From CAZPAV01 sp964584755 (GTDB taxonomy: Bacteria > Actinomycetota > Acidimicrobiia > Spongiisociales > UBA5794): DNA of 30,257 bases. Positions 22,584-29,584 of the stretch are shown here, in pieces (positions within the stretch are counted from its first letter, which is position 1; each line of letters begins with the position of its first letter). The stretch is from contig CAZPAV010000034.1 of the NCBI GenBank assembly GCA_964584755.1, positions 1 through 30,257 of the forward strand. Direction: 5' to 3'. Made by a program: the position numbers and the translations under genes. Below the pieces are notes generated by a model. That model worked only from the letters and a program-made list of their open reading frames with translations. It did no database searches and was not told the origin of the DNA.

Positions 22584-24131
22584 TCAGCGGCGGCGCGCCA
22601 CGGTCTTCATCTCGAGGAAGAGGCGCAGGTAGTCGGGCCCCCCGGCCTTGGCGTTCGTTCCCGACATGTCGAACCCCCCGAAGGGCTGGACGCCGACGAG
22701 GGCTCCGGTGATCTTGCGGTTGATGTAGAGGTTCCCGACCCGGAACTCGGCCCGGGCCCGGGCGATGCGTCGCTCGTCGCGGGAGTACACGCCGCCGGTG
22801 AGGCCGTACTCGGTGCCGTTGGCGACGGCGAGCGCCTCGTCGAAGTCGGCGACCCGGAGCACGGAGAGCACCGGACCGAAGATCTCGTGCTGGGCGAGGC
22901 GGGCCTCGGGGGCGACGTCGACGAAGACGGTGGGTTCGATGTAGTAGCCGCCGTCGCGGTCGACGGCCCGGCCGCCCATGACGAGCCTCCCCTCCGCCTT
23001 CCCGCGGTCGATCTCCTCGAGGATCATGTGCCGTTGCGTCGCCGAGATGACGGGCCCGATGGGGTGGTTCTCCGGGGCGGGCCCGATGGAGAGGGCGGCC
23101 GCTCGGGTGACGACGCGGTCGACGAGCTCGTCGTGGACGGCGTCGAAGACGATGAGTCGGGAGGCCGCGGAGCACTTCTGGCCCTGGTAGCCGAAGGCGC
23201 CGGCGACGACGTCGGCGGCGGCCGCGTCGAGGTCGGCGGTGTCGTCGACGATCATGGCGTCCTTCCCCCCCATCTCGAGGTTGACCCGCTTCAGCCAGCG
23301 CTGGCGGGGATGGACGACCGCGGCCCGCTCGGCGATGCGGAGCCCGACCTCCTTGGAGCCGGTGAAGTTCACGAAGCGGGTGCGGGGGTGGTCGACGAGG
23401 GCGTCGCCGGCGACCGACCCCGGGCCGGGGAGGAAGTTCACGACCCCGGGGGGCATCCCGGCCTCGGCGAGGACCTTCAGGAACGCCCAGCCGACGAGCG
23501 GCGTGTTCGAGGCGGGCTTGACGACGACGGTGTTCCCCGCGGCCACCGGCCCGATCGTCATTCCCACGAGGATGGCGAGCGGGAAGTTCCACGGCGGGAT
23601 GACGACCCCGGCGCCGAGGGGTTGGAGCCACGACTCGTTCTCCTCCCCGGGCCGCTCGTGGAGGGGGACCGGCTCGGCCATGCGCAGCGCCTGGTGGGCG
23701 TAGTAGTGGCAGAAGTCGATGGCCTCGGCGACGTCGGCCTCGGCCTCGATCCAGTTCTTCCCGGCCTCGAACGTCTCGAGCGCGGCGAGCTCGTACTTGC
23801 GTTCCACCATGAGGTCGCCGATCCGCGAGACGAGGCCGGCCCGCTCCGGGGCGGTGCGCCGCGACCAGCCGGGGAAGGCCTGCCAGGCGGCCGCGAGCGC
23901 CCGGTCGACGTGCTCGGCGCCGGCGGAGGAGGCCACCCCGACGAGGCGCTCGGGACGCGAGGGGTCGATGCTCTCGATGCGGGCCCGGGTACCCACCTGG
24001 TCGGGTCCGATGACGAGCGGGGCGTGCTCGCCGAGCGCGGCCTCGACCCGGGCGAGGGCCGCGGTGAACGCGGCGTGGGCGGCCGGGTCGTCGAAGTCGG
24101 AATACGGCTCGTTGCGGAACGGCTGCAACAT
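22584..24131 (-). CDS. pruA: L-glutamate gamma-semialdehyde (P5C) dehydrogenase
   Basis: A 515-residue aldehyde dehydrogenase that oxidises P5C/glutamate semialdehyde to glutamate in proline (and arginine/ornithine) catabolism. Evidence: the RocA/PruA-type N-terminus MLQPFRNEPYSDF, PPWNFPLAI, the NAD-binding FTGSKEVG, catalytic Glu in NLEMGGKDAMIV, catalytic Cys in GYQGQKCSAASR, and the C-terminal QPFGGFDMSGTNAKAGGPDYL, which is specific to this subgroup. The start is ATG 24129-24131, with AGGAGG 6 nt upstream. No proline dehydrogenase gene is adjacent; arginine deiminase elsewhere in the window is not an obvious partner. Confidence 0.95.
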   Translation of the reverse strand: MLQPFRNEPYSDFDDPAAHAAFTAALARVEAALGEHAPLVIGPDQVGTRARIESIDPSRPERLVGVASSAGAEHVDRALAAAWQAFPGWSRRTAPERAGLVSRIGDLMVERKYELAALETFEAGKNWIEAEADVAEAIDFCHYYAHQALRMAEPVPLHERPGEENESWLQPLGAGVVIPPWNFPLAILVGMTIGPVAAGNTVVVKPASNTPLVGWAFLKVLAEAGMPPGVVNFLPGPGSVAGDALVDHPRTRFVNFTGSKEVGLRIAERAAVVHPRQRWLKRVNLEMGGKDAMIVDDTADLDAAAADVVAGAFGYQGQKCSAASRLIVFDAVHDELVDRVVTRAAALSIGPAPENHPIGPVISATQRHMILEEIDRGKAEGRLVMGGRAVDRDGGYYIEPTVFVDVAPEARLAQHEIFGPVLSVLRVADFDEALAVANGTEYGLTGGVYSRDERRIARARAEFRVGNLYINRKITGALVGVQPFGGFDMSGTNAKAGGPDYLRLFLEMKTVARRR

Positions 24132-24154
24132 GGGCGCCTCCTCGTGTCGCGCGA

Positions 24155-24160
24155 AGCCTA
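24155..24160 (-). promoter_or_regulatory. -10 box of pruA
   Basis: TAGGCT on the minus strand, with an expected start near 24148, gives a leader of about 17 nt containing AGGAGG. Confidence 0.35.
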
Positions 24161-24239
24161 CGCGCCTCGCCGCCTCACGGGGAGGGCCTCCCGGCGGGAA
24201 TCCCTTGAAGGACGGCCCGATCGTGCCGATGAGGACCAT

Positions 24240-24608
24240 GTGAGACCGCGAGTGCTCGTGATCGAGGATTCCGCCAGCGTCCGGCGGCTGGTGGAGGTGT
24301 GCCTGCGCGCCATGGACGTGGAGCTCCTCGCCGCCGAGGACGGCATCCGGGGCCTCGACACGGCCCGCACCGCCCTCCCCGAGGTGGTGGTCCTCGACAT
24401 CGGCCTTCCCGGCATGGACGGGTGGGAGGTCCTCGAGCATCTCCGCTCCGAGCCGGAGACCCGCAAGCTCAAGGTGCTCGTCCTCACCGCCCACGCCCAA
24501 CCGGAGATGGCGAGCCGCGCCGCCGCCGGCGGGGCCGACGACTTCATGACGAAGCCGTTCCGGCCCGCCGAGCTTCGGGAGCGGGTGGAGAAGCTCATCG
24601 CCGGGTGA
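24240..24608 (+). CDS. stand-alone receiver-domain response regulator
   Basis: A 122-residue CheY-like protein with no output domain. Features are the acidic pair VIEDS (E9, D10), phosphoacceptor D53 in VVLDIGLPGMDGWEVL, the switch Thr in LTAHAQ and K105 in FMTKPF. The start is GTG 24240, with AGGA 4 nt upstream. No histidine kinase adjoins it. It could take phosphate from an orphan kinase or the kinase at 19630-20895, but nothing here links them. It ends about 50 bp before the operator of the metal operon. Confidence 0.92.
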   Translation: MRPRVLVIEDSASVRRLVEVCLRAMDVELLAAEDGIRGLDTARTALPEVVVLDIGLPGMDGWEVLEHLRSEPETRKLKVLVLTAHAQPEMASRAAAGGADDFMTKPFRPAELRERVEKLIAG

Positions 24609-24659
24609 CGGCTCCGGACCCGCCGCCGGGGTCGGCACGGGTCGCGTCCCCGCCGGTGA

Positions 24660-24683
24660 ACGTCTGAACTGGTGTTCAGACGT
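24660..24683. promoter_or_regulatory. palindromic operator of the ArsR-CDF operon
   Basis: A perfect inverted repeat with 10-bp arms: ACGTCTGAAC (24660-24669), a TGGT spacer, then GTTCAGACGT (24674-24683). The core TGAAC-n4-GTTCA matches the known ArsR/SmtB-type operator style. It lies over the expected -35 region of the promoter at 24692, so bound repressor would block RNA polymerase. Confidence 0.85.
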
Positions 24684-24691
24684 CCCGGCGG

Positions 24692-24697
24692 TACCAT
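24692..24697 (+). promoter_or_regulatory. leaderless -10 box of the ArsR-CDF operon
   Basis: TACCAT, then 6 nt, then ATG 24704. It lies 8 bp downstream of the operator palindrome. Confidence 0.5.
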
Positions 24698-24703
24698 CGG
24701 CCC

Positions 24704-25093
24704 ATGAGCCTCCCCGTCCCCACCCCGACCTCGCCGGCCGGCGCCTGCGAGGTGCGGACCGTCCACCGGGAGCAGGTGGAGGACACCCGGGCCCGCATCC
24801 CCACCGAGGAGACCGCGGCGCGCCTCGCCGCCCGGTTCCGGATGCTCGCCGACCCGGGCCGGGTGCGCCTCATCTTCGCCCTGCTCGAGGCCGGCGAGCT
24901 GTGCGTCTGCGACCTGGCTGCGATCGTCGGAGCCAGCGAGTCGGCGACGAGTCACCGGCTCCGCCGGCTGCGGGCCCACGGGCTGGTGACGTTCCGCAAG
25001 GCCGGGCGTGTCGCCTACTACCGCCTCACCGACGCCCACGTTCGCCTCCTCCTCGACCTCGCCGCCGAGCACGACCGCCACGGGGACCGCTGA
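24704..25093 (+). CDS. ArsR/SmtB-family metal-sensing repressor
   Basis: A 129-residue winged-helix repressor. Two metal sites are readable. The alpha-5 site has D110, H112, H123 and H126, the same ligand set and spacing as the Zn/Co sensor CzrA. The alpha-3 helix has ELCVCDLA with C67 and C69, as in CadC-type Cd/Pb sensors, and C15 and H21 in the N-terminus could complete it. The recognition helix region is SESATSHRLRRLRAHGLV. It presumably represses itself and the adjoining CDF pump (TGATG overlap) through the palindrome at 24660, releasing on Zn, Cd or Co. The metal is an inference. Confidence 0.93.
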   Translation: MSLPVPTPTSPAGACEVRTVHREQVEDTRARIPTEETAARLAARFRMLADPGRVRLIFALLEAGELCVCDLAAIVGASESATSHRLRRLRAHGLVTFRKAGRVAYYRLTDAHVRLLLDLAAEHDRHGDR

Positions 25094-25998
25094 TGGGTCA
25101 CGACCACGCCCCCGGGGTGGCCTCCGCCGCCGGCCGGCACGCCCGCGCCCTCGGGACCGCGTTCCTCCTCGTCCTCGTGTTCCTCGTCGTCGAGGCCGCC
25201 GCCGGTTTCCTCACCGGCTCGCTCGCCCTGCTCTCGGACGCCGGCCACATGGCGACCGACGCCTTGGGCCTCGGGATCGCCCTCGCCGCGATCGGGGCGG
25301 CCCGCCGCGCCGCCGGGACGGGACGGCACACCTTCGGCCTCTACCGCCTCGAGATCCTCGCCGCGCTGGTGAACGCGGTGCTCCTGTTCGGGGTGGCGGG
25401 AGCGGTCCTCCTCGAGGCGGCGCGGCGCGTCCGCGCGCCCGCGACGGTCCTCGTCGGGCCGATGCTCGTGGTGGCCGTCCTCGGTCTGGTGGTGAACGTG
25501 GTGGCCTGGGCCCTGCTGCGGGACGGCGCCGCGGAGAGCATCAACGTGGAGGGGGCCTTCCTCGAGGTCTTCGCCGACCTCCTCGGCTCGATCGGGGTCA
25601 TCGTCGCCGCCGCGATCACCTGGGTCACCGGGTGGCCGTACGCCGATCCGCTCTTCGGAGCGGCCATCGGTCTCTTCATCCTCCCCCGGGCGTGGCGCCT
25701 GGGCCGCAAGGCGGTCCGGATCGTCATCCAGGCGGCCCCCGAGCATCTCGACCTCGAGGAGGTACGCCGGCGTCTCGCCGCGCTCGAGGGGGTCGCCGAC
25801 GTCCACGACCTCCACGTGTGGACCCTCACCTCGGAGATGGAGGTCGCCTCCGTCCATCTCGTCACCGCCGACGGAACCGATCCGCACGGGGTCCTCGACG
25901 CCGCCCGGGCCCTGCTGCGGGACGGGTACGGGATCGACCACGCCACGCTCCAGGTGGAGCCGGAGAGCCACCGCGGTTGCGCCGAGTTGAGCTGGTGA
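25093..25998 (+). CDS. cation diffusion facilitator (Zn/Cd/Co efflux)
   Basis: A 301-residue CDF transporter with six predicted membrane helices and a C-terminal cytoplasmic domain (LEEVRRRLAALEGVADVHDLHVWTL). Metal site A in TM2 is SDAGHMATD (H52, D56). The TM5 half, usually HxxxD, reads EVFAD (E158, D162). A short His-containing N-terminus (MGHDHAPG) is typical. It exports divalent cations by proton antiport and is coupled to the sensor by a TGATG overlap. Metal choice is uncertain because of the Glu. Confidence 0.93.
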   Translation: MGHDHAPGVASAAGRHARALGTAFLLVLVFLVVEAAAGFLTGSLALLSDAGHMATDALGLGIALAAIGAARRAAGTGRHTFGLYRLEILAALVNAVLLFGVAGAVLLEAARRVRAPATVLVGPMLVVAVLGLVVNVVAWALLRDGAAESINVEGAFLEVFADLLGSIGVIVAAAITWVTGWPYADPLFGAAIGLFILPRAWRLGRKAVRIVIQAAPEHLDLEEVRRRLAALEGVADVHDLHVWTLTSEMEVASVHLVTADGTDPHGVLDAARALLRDGYGIDHATLQVEPESHRGCAELSW

Positions 25999-26029
25999 CG
26001 CCCCGGGGCGGAGTCCCGCCGGGTGGGCC

Positions 26030-26671
26030 TCAGCCGCGGCGCAGCGCGTCGATCACCTCGGCGTCGCTCACCTGGTCGAAGCGGTCGTACCAGGCGCCGA
26101 CGGCGCCGAACCCGGCCGGCTGGAGGGGGCAGACGACGAGGTCGGCGACGGACTCGAGACGCCGGATCGTGTCCGGCGGTCCCACCGGCACCGCGGCGAC
26201 GATCCGGGTGGCGCCCCGGGACCGGACGAGCCGGAGGGCCGCCTCGAGGGTCGAGCCGGTCGCCACGCCGTCGTCGACGACGACACAGGTGCGTCCCCGC
26301 ACCGGGACGGGCTCCCGGCCCTCCCGGTACGTCTCCGCCCGGCGCCGCGCCTCGGCGAGCCGGCGGCGCTGCTCCTCCACGACGTACGTCTCGGGGATGC
26401 CGAGCCGTCGCAGCAAGCTCCGGTCGACGAGGACGGTCCCGTCCTCGGCGACGGCCCCGATCGCGAACTCGGGGTTGGAGGGGGCGCCGAGCTTGTGGGC
26501 GAGGAGCACGTCGAGGGGGGCGCCCAGGGCGGCGGCGACCTCGGCGGCGACGGGGACGCCGCCGCGGGGAACGCCCAGCACGACGACCGGCTCCTCGGGA
26601 GCGACGGCGTCCGCGTCGAGGAGGGCGGCGGCGAGCCTCCTTCCCGCCTCGACACGGTCCCGGTAGCGCAC
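26030..26671 (-). CDS. phosphoribosyltransferase-domain protein
   Basis: A 213-residue type I PRTase-fold protein. The PRPP-binding motif is CVVVDDGVATGSTLEAAL (about 128-145), and VVVLGVPRGGVPVAAEVA is the N-terminal loop. This family (often beside or fused to hydrolases) has no settled substrate; RYRDRVEAGRRLA at the N-terminus is typical of it. It starts at GTG 26669-26671 with TACGCT 6 nt upstream. It converges on the CDF gene: the 31-nt gap holds a 12-bp self-complementary CGCCCCGGGGCG (25999-26010) that could form part of a terminator. Confidence 0.88.
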   Translation of the reverse strand: MRYRDRVEAGRRLAAALLDADAVAPEEPVVVLGVPRGGVPVAAEVAAALGAPLDVLLAHKLGAPSNPEFAIGAVAEDGTVLVDRSLLRRLGIPETYVVEEQRRRLAEARRRAETYREGREPVPVRGRTCVVVDDGVATGSTLEAALRLVRSRGATRIVAAVPVGPPDTIRRLESVADLVVCPLQPAGFGAVGAWYDRFDQVSDAEVIDALRRG

Positions 26672-26677
26672 GCCCCG

Positions 26678-26683
26678 AGCGTA
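26678..26683 (-). promoter_or_regulatory. leaderless -10 box of the phosphoribosyltransferase gene
   Basis: TACGCT on the minus strand, then 6 nt, then GTG 26671. Confidence 0.4.
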
Positions 26684-26697
26684 CCCGGCGAACGCGG

Positions 26698-26703
26698 TAC
26701 CCT
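26698..26703 (+). promoter_or_regulatory. -10 box of the diacylglycerol kinase-like gene
   Basis: TACCCT, expected start near 26710, leaves a leader of about 45 nt. A near-perfect palindrome (GGCGGCCC, T, GGGCCGCC at 26708-26724) sits at the predicted start. Confidence 0.35.
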
Positions 26704-26754
26704 GAAGGGCGGCCCTGGGCCGCCGCCTGGTCCCGAGATGCTTCGGATGGTCGG

Positions 26755-27714
26755 ATGCGCTCCCTGCTCCTCGTCGCCAACCCCTCCGCGTCCGGCTTCT
26801 CCGGGGCGCGCTTCCGCGAGGTCGTCGCCACCCTCTCGACGCGCTTCGCGGTGACGGCCGAGTGGCCGGCGACGCCGGACGCGACCCGACGGCAGGCCGC
26901 CGCGGCGGCGGCCTCCGGCTACGCGGTCGTCGCCGCCATGGGGGGCGACGGGGTCGTCCACCACGTCGCCAACGGTCTCGCCGGGACGGGAACGGCGCTG
27001 GGGATCGTGCCGGCGGGGACGACGAACGTGCTCGGTCGGGTCCTCGGGTTGCCCGCCGACTCGCGTCGGGCCGCCGCGGCGCTGGCGACGCTGCCGGCGG
27101 TGCCCACGCCGATGCTCCGGGTGACCGGGGAGGGACCCGACGGCCCGTACGCCGAGTTCGCGACGTTCGCGGTGGGCATCGGTTTCGACGCCGACGTGGT
27201 GGAGGTCGCGGAGCGCCGCCCCCACGCCAAGCTGCGCCTCGGCGGACTCCACTACGCCCGGACGGCGGTGACGACCCTGCTGGGTCGGTGGCGGAAACGG
27301 CTCCCCGACCTGCGGGTGGTGTGCGACGGGGACCGGATGGACGCGGTGGCCGTCCTCGCCCAGGTCCACGGCCCCTACACGTACTTCGGTCGGGTGCCGC
27401 TGTACATCACCCCGGAGCGCCGGGGAGGGATCGCCGCCTTCGCCGCGGCCGACCTGGAGGTGCACCGCGCCGCCGAGATCCTCTCCCGCGCCGTGCTCCG
27501 TCGCCGCCAGCCGGAGCGACTCGACGTCCGCGTGTGGCAGGGGTTTCGCGAGTTGCAGGTGGACGCCGACCCTCCCGCCCCCGTCGAGGCGGACGGGGAG
27601 CTCCTCGGCCGGGCCGGGCGGCTCGTCATCCGGCCCGTCCGCGAGGCCCTGCTCGTGCTGCGCGACCCGGCGGCTCAGGTGCCGCCGTCGGGGCGTTCCA
27701 CGACGTTGAGGTAG
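26755..27714 (+). CDS. diacylglycerol kinase-family lipid kinase
   Basis: A 319-residue DAGK_cat-type protein (DgkB/YegS/sphingosine kinase fold). Hallmarks: LLVANPSASG at the N-terminus, the nucleotide-binding AAMGGDGVVHHVANGL, and GIVPAGTTNVLGRVLGLP. The C-terminal domain holds FAVGIGFDADVV and ends VEADGELLGRAGRLVI, with the family's DGE. It probably phosphorylates a lipid such as diacylglycerol; the substrate is not predictable. The start is ATG 26755, supported by the family N-terminus (MRSLLLVANP), with only a weak ribosome site. Its 3' end overlaps the convergent MscS gene by 40 bp. Confidence 0.92.
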   Translation: MRSLLLVANPSASGFSGARFREVVATLSTRFAVTAEWPATPDATRRQAAAAAASGYAVVAAMGGDGVVHHVANGLAGTGTALGIVPAGTTNVLGRVLGLPADSRRAAAALATLPAVPTPMLRVTGEGPDGPYAEFATFAVGIGFDADVVEVAERRPHAKLRLGGLHYARTAVTTLLGRWRKRLPDLRVVCDGDRMDAVAVLAQVHGPYTYFGRVPLYITPERRGGIAAFAAADLEVHRAAEILSRAVLRRRQPERLDVRVWQGFRELQVDADPPAPVEADGELLGRAGRLVIRPVREALLVLRDPAAQVPPSGRSTTLR

Positions 27715-28547
27715 GGGTACGGGATCTCGATGCCCTCGGCGTCGAGCCGGTTCTTGATCCGGCGCAGGAACTCGCGCTTCACCGCCCAGCGCCGGTCCGG
27801 GACCGTGGTGAAGACGACGCGCAGCACCACCGCCCAGTCGTCGAGGGCGTTGACGCCGAGGACCTGCGGCCCGTCGACGAACGCCTCCGCCCAATCCGGG
27901 TCGGCGACGAGCGCCTCGGCCTCGTCCCCCACGACGGCGAGCGCCCGGTCGACGTCCTCGCCGTACCCGATCCCGACGTCGACGACCATGCGGCTGAAGC
28001 GGTGGGTGATGTTCGTGGCGACGGTGACCTGCCCGTTGGGGACGTAGTGGACCTTCCCGTCGAGGTCGCGCAGCACGGTGGTGCGCAGCCGGATGGCCTC
28101 CACCGCGCCGGAGACGCCGGCGATCTCCACGACGTCCCCGATGGCGTACTGGTCCTCGGCGATGATGAGGAAGCCGGCGATGACGTCCTTGACGAGGCTC
28201 TGTGCGCCGAAGCCGATGGCGACCCCGACGAGCGAGCCGACCGCGAGGAACGGCCCCACCGGGATGCCCCAGATGCCCATGAGGGTGAGGACGCCGATGA
28301 CGAGGAGCACGACGACGAGGGTGCTCCGTCCGATCGTCCACAGGGTCCGGAGCCGCTGGGCACGCTCCCGGTCGTGGAGGTGGGGCGAGGACTCCAGGTT
28401 CTCCTCGACCCGCCGCAGCCAGCGCTCCCCGAAGACGTGGAGGAGGCGCCAGAGGACGCCCGCTCCGGCGAGCACCGCCAACGACTGGAGCAGCGGGCCG
28501 CGCACGGTCTCCCACAGCGCGCCCAGGTCGATTCCGGCGAGGATCAC
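27675..28547 (-). CDS. MscS-family mechanosensitive channel
   Basis: A 290-residue small-conductance channel protein. N-terminal helices precede the pore helix region PFLAVGSLVGVAIGFGAQSLVKDVIAGFLIIAEDQYAIGD (TM3 and signature), then the beta domain GAVEAIRLRTTVLRDLDGKVHYVPNGQV and the alpha/beta C-terminal domain. It releases solutes on hypo-osmotic shock. I prefer GTG 28545-28547: GGGAGGGAG lies just upstream and the start overlaps the GTPase stop as GTGA, like other pairs here. ATG 28560-28562 would add five residues, with a poorer site. It is cotranscribed with two GTPase-type genes. Confidence 0.9.
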   Translation of the reverse strand: MILAGIDLGALWETVRGPLLQSLAVLAGAGVLWRLLHVFGERWLRRVEENLESSPHLHDRERAQRLRTLWTIGRSTLVVVLLVIGVLTLMGIWGIPVGPFLAVGSLVGVAIGFGAQSLVKDVIAGFLIIAEDQYAIGDVVEIAGVSGAVEAIRLRTTVLRDLDGKVHYVPNGQVTVATNITHRFSRMVVDVGIGYGEDVDRALAVVGDEAEALVADPDWAEAFVDGPQVLGVNALDDWAVVLRVVFTTVPDRRWAVKREFLRRIKNRLDAEGIEIPYPYLNVVERPDGGT

Positions 28548-29584
28548 GATTCTCCCTCCCATCGGTGGAGCAGCTCCCGGGCTCCGATCGCCACCTCGGC
28601 GACGGTGGCGCCGAGCACCGCGCGACGAACCAGGTGCTCTCGCAGTCGGGCGACGGCCGCCTCGGGCTCCTCCGGGAGCCCGTCGAGGAGGGCCCGGGTG
28701 ACCTCGTCGGCCTCCTCGGCGAGCTCGGCGCGCAGCTCGGGGAACGGCCGGGCCTCCCGCCGTCGCTCGAAGTCCACCCCGGTGCGTTCCCACACCCCGG
28801 CGGCCCGGGCGAGGAGCCGGGCCGCGGCGTGGACGTCGCCGGCGAGGGCGGTGAGCGCCACACGTTTCGCGTCGAGTCGCCGGGCGAGGTGATCCCGGAG
28901 CGCCTCGATCCCCTCCGCCGGCCCCTGTGGGGGGACCGCGGTGAGCAGGAGGGTGGGCTCACGGTACCCGTCGGCGTGGAGGATGGTGAGGAGATGGTCG
29001 CGGACGCGGTCGACGTCCCCCGGGTCGAGCCGGTCCGTCTGGTTGAGGACGAAGACGAGCCGCCGCCCGTGCCCGGAGACGGGGGCGAGGAACTCCTCGT
29101 GGAGGATCGCGTCGTGGTACTTCACCGGGTCGAAGACCCACAGCACGGCGTCGACTCGGGGAAGGAGGTCCTCGACGACGGTGCGGTGCCACCCGGCGAC
29201 GCTGTCCATGTCGGGGAGGTCGACGAGGGCCACCCCGGGAAGCCGGTCGTTGCGCCGCCGGTCGGCGACGCCGAGGTCGTCGAGGAGCCGGCCGATCGCC
29301 GGGTCGGTCCCGTCGGGGATCCAGGCGAGCGGGGCGTCGGTGTGCGGGCGCACCGGGCTCACCGAGGCGAGCTCCTCCCCGGCGATGGCGTTGAGGAGGC
29401 TCGACTTGCCCGAGCCGGTGCCGCCGGCGATCGCCATGACGAAGGTGTCGCCCAGGAACCCGCGCCGCCGCCGTAGCCGCCGCGCCTCCGCCGCGGCGCG
29501 GGACCGCACCGCGTCGGGCACGACCCCCTCGGCACGTGCCACGACGAGGTCGAGCCGATCGAGCAGCTCGGGGACGTCAGGCAT
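28544..29584 (-). CDS. dynamin-like / YfjP-type GTPase
   Basis: A 346-residue GTPase. G1 is AGGTGSGKSS (53-62), G2 is a Thr in HTDAPLAW, G3 is DLPDMDS (122-128, with Asp in place of the usual Gly of DxxG), and G4 is NQTD (181-184). A helical C-terminal region follows (about 230-346). This type is usually found as tandem pairs in actinobacteria and resembles bacterial dynamin-like proteins; a role at the membrane is inferred. The ATG 29582-29584 overlaps the upstream partner by 8 nt. The downstream MscS gene overlaps by 4 nt, so all three are one transcript. Confidence 0.88.
   Translation of the reverse strand: MPDVPELLDRLDLVVARAEGVVPDAVRSRAAAEARRLRRRRGFLGDTFVMAIAGGTGSGKSSLLNAIAGEELASVSPVRPHTDAPLAWIPDGTDPAIGRLLDDLGVADRRRNDRLPGVALVDLPDMDSVAGWHRTVVEDLLPRVDAVLWVFDPVKYHDAILHEEFLAPVSGHGRRLVFVLNQTDRLDPGDVDRVRDHLLTILHADGYREPTLLLTAVPPQGPAEGIEALRDHLARRLDAKRVALTALAGDVHAAARLLARAAGVWERTGVDFERRREARPFPELRAELAEEADEVTRALLDGLPEEPEAAVARLREHLVRRAVLGATVAEVAIGARELLHRWEGES

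Noticed and set aside
19630..23631. 1333-codon open frame on the minus strand
   Set aside because: Only the last 421 codons are the histidine kinase. Upstream it runs through the response regulator in another frame, antisense to the nuclease gene, and across part of pruA in a non-coding frame.
22467..24608. 713-codon plus-strand open frame
   Set aside because: It is antisense to pruA for most of its length. Only the last 122 codons, from GTG 24240, are a real receiver domain.
25999..26010. CGCCCCGGGGCG palindrome between convergent genes as a terminator
   Set aside because: A 12-nt self-complementary sequence has no room for a loop and lacks a T-tract; such runs are expected in this GC content.
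26068..28962. 964-codon minus-strand open frame
   Set aside because: It crosses genes on both strands in the wrong frame, with Arg/Pro/Ser-rich sequence and no domain.
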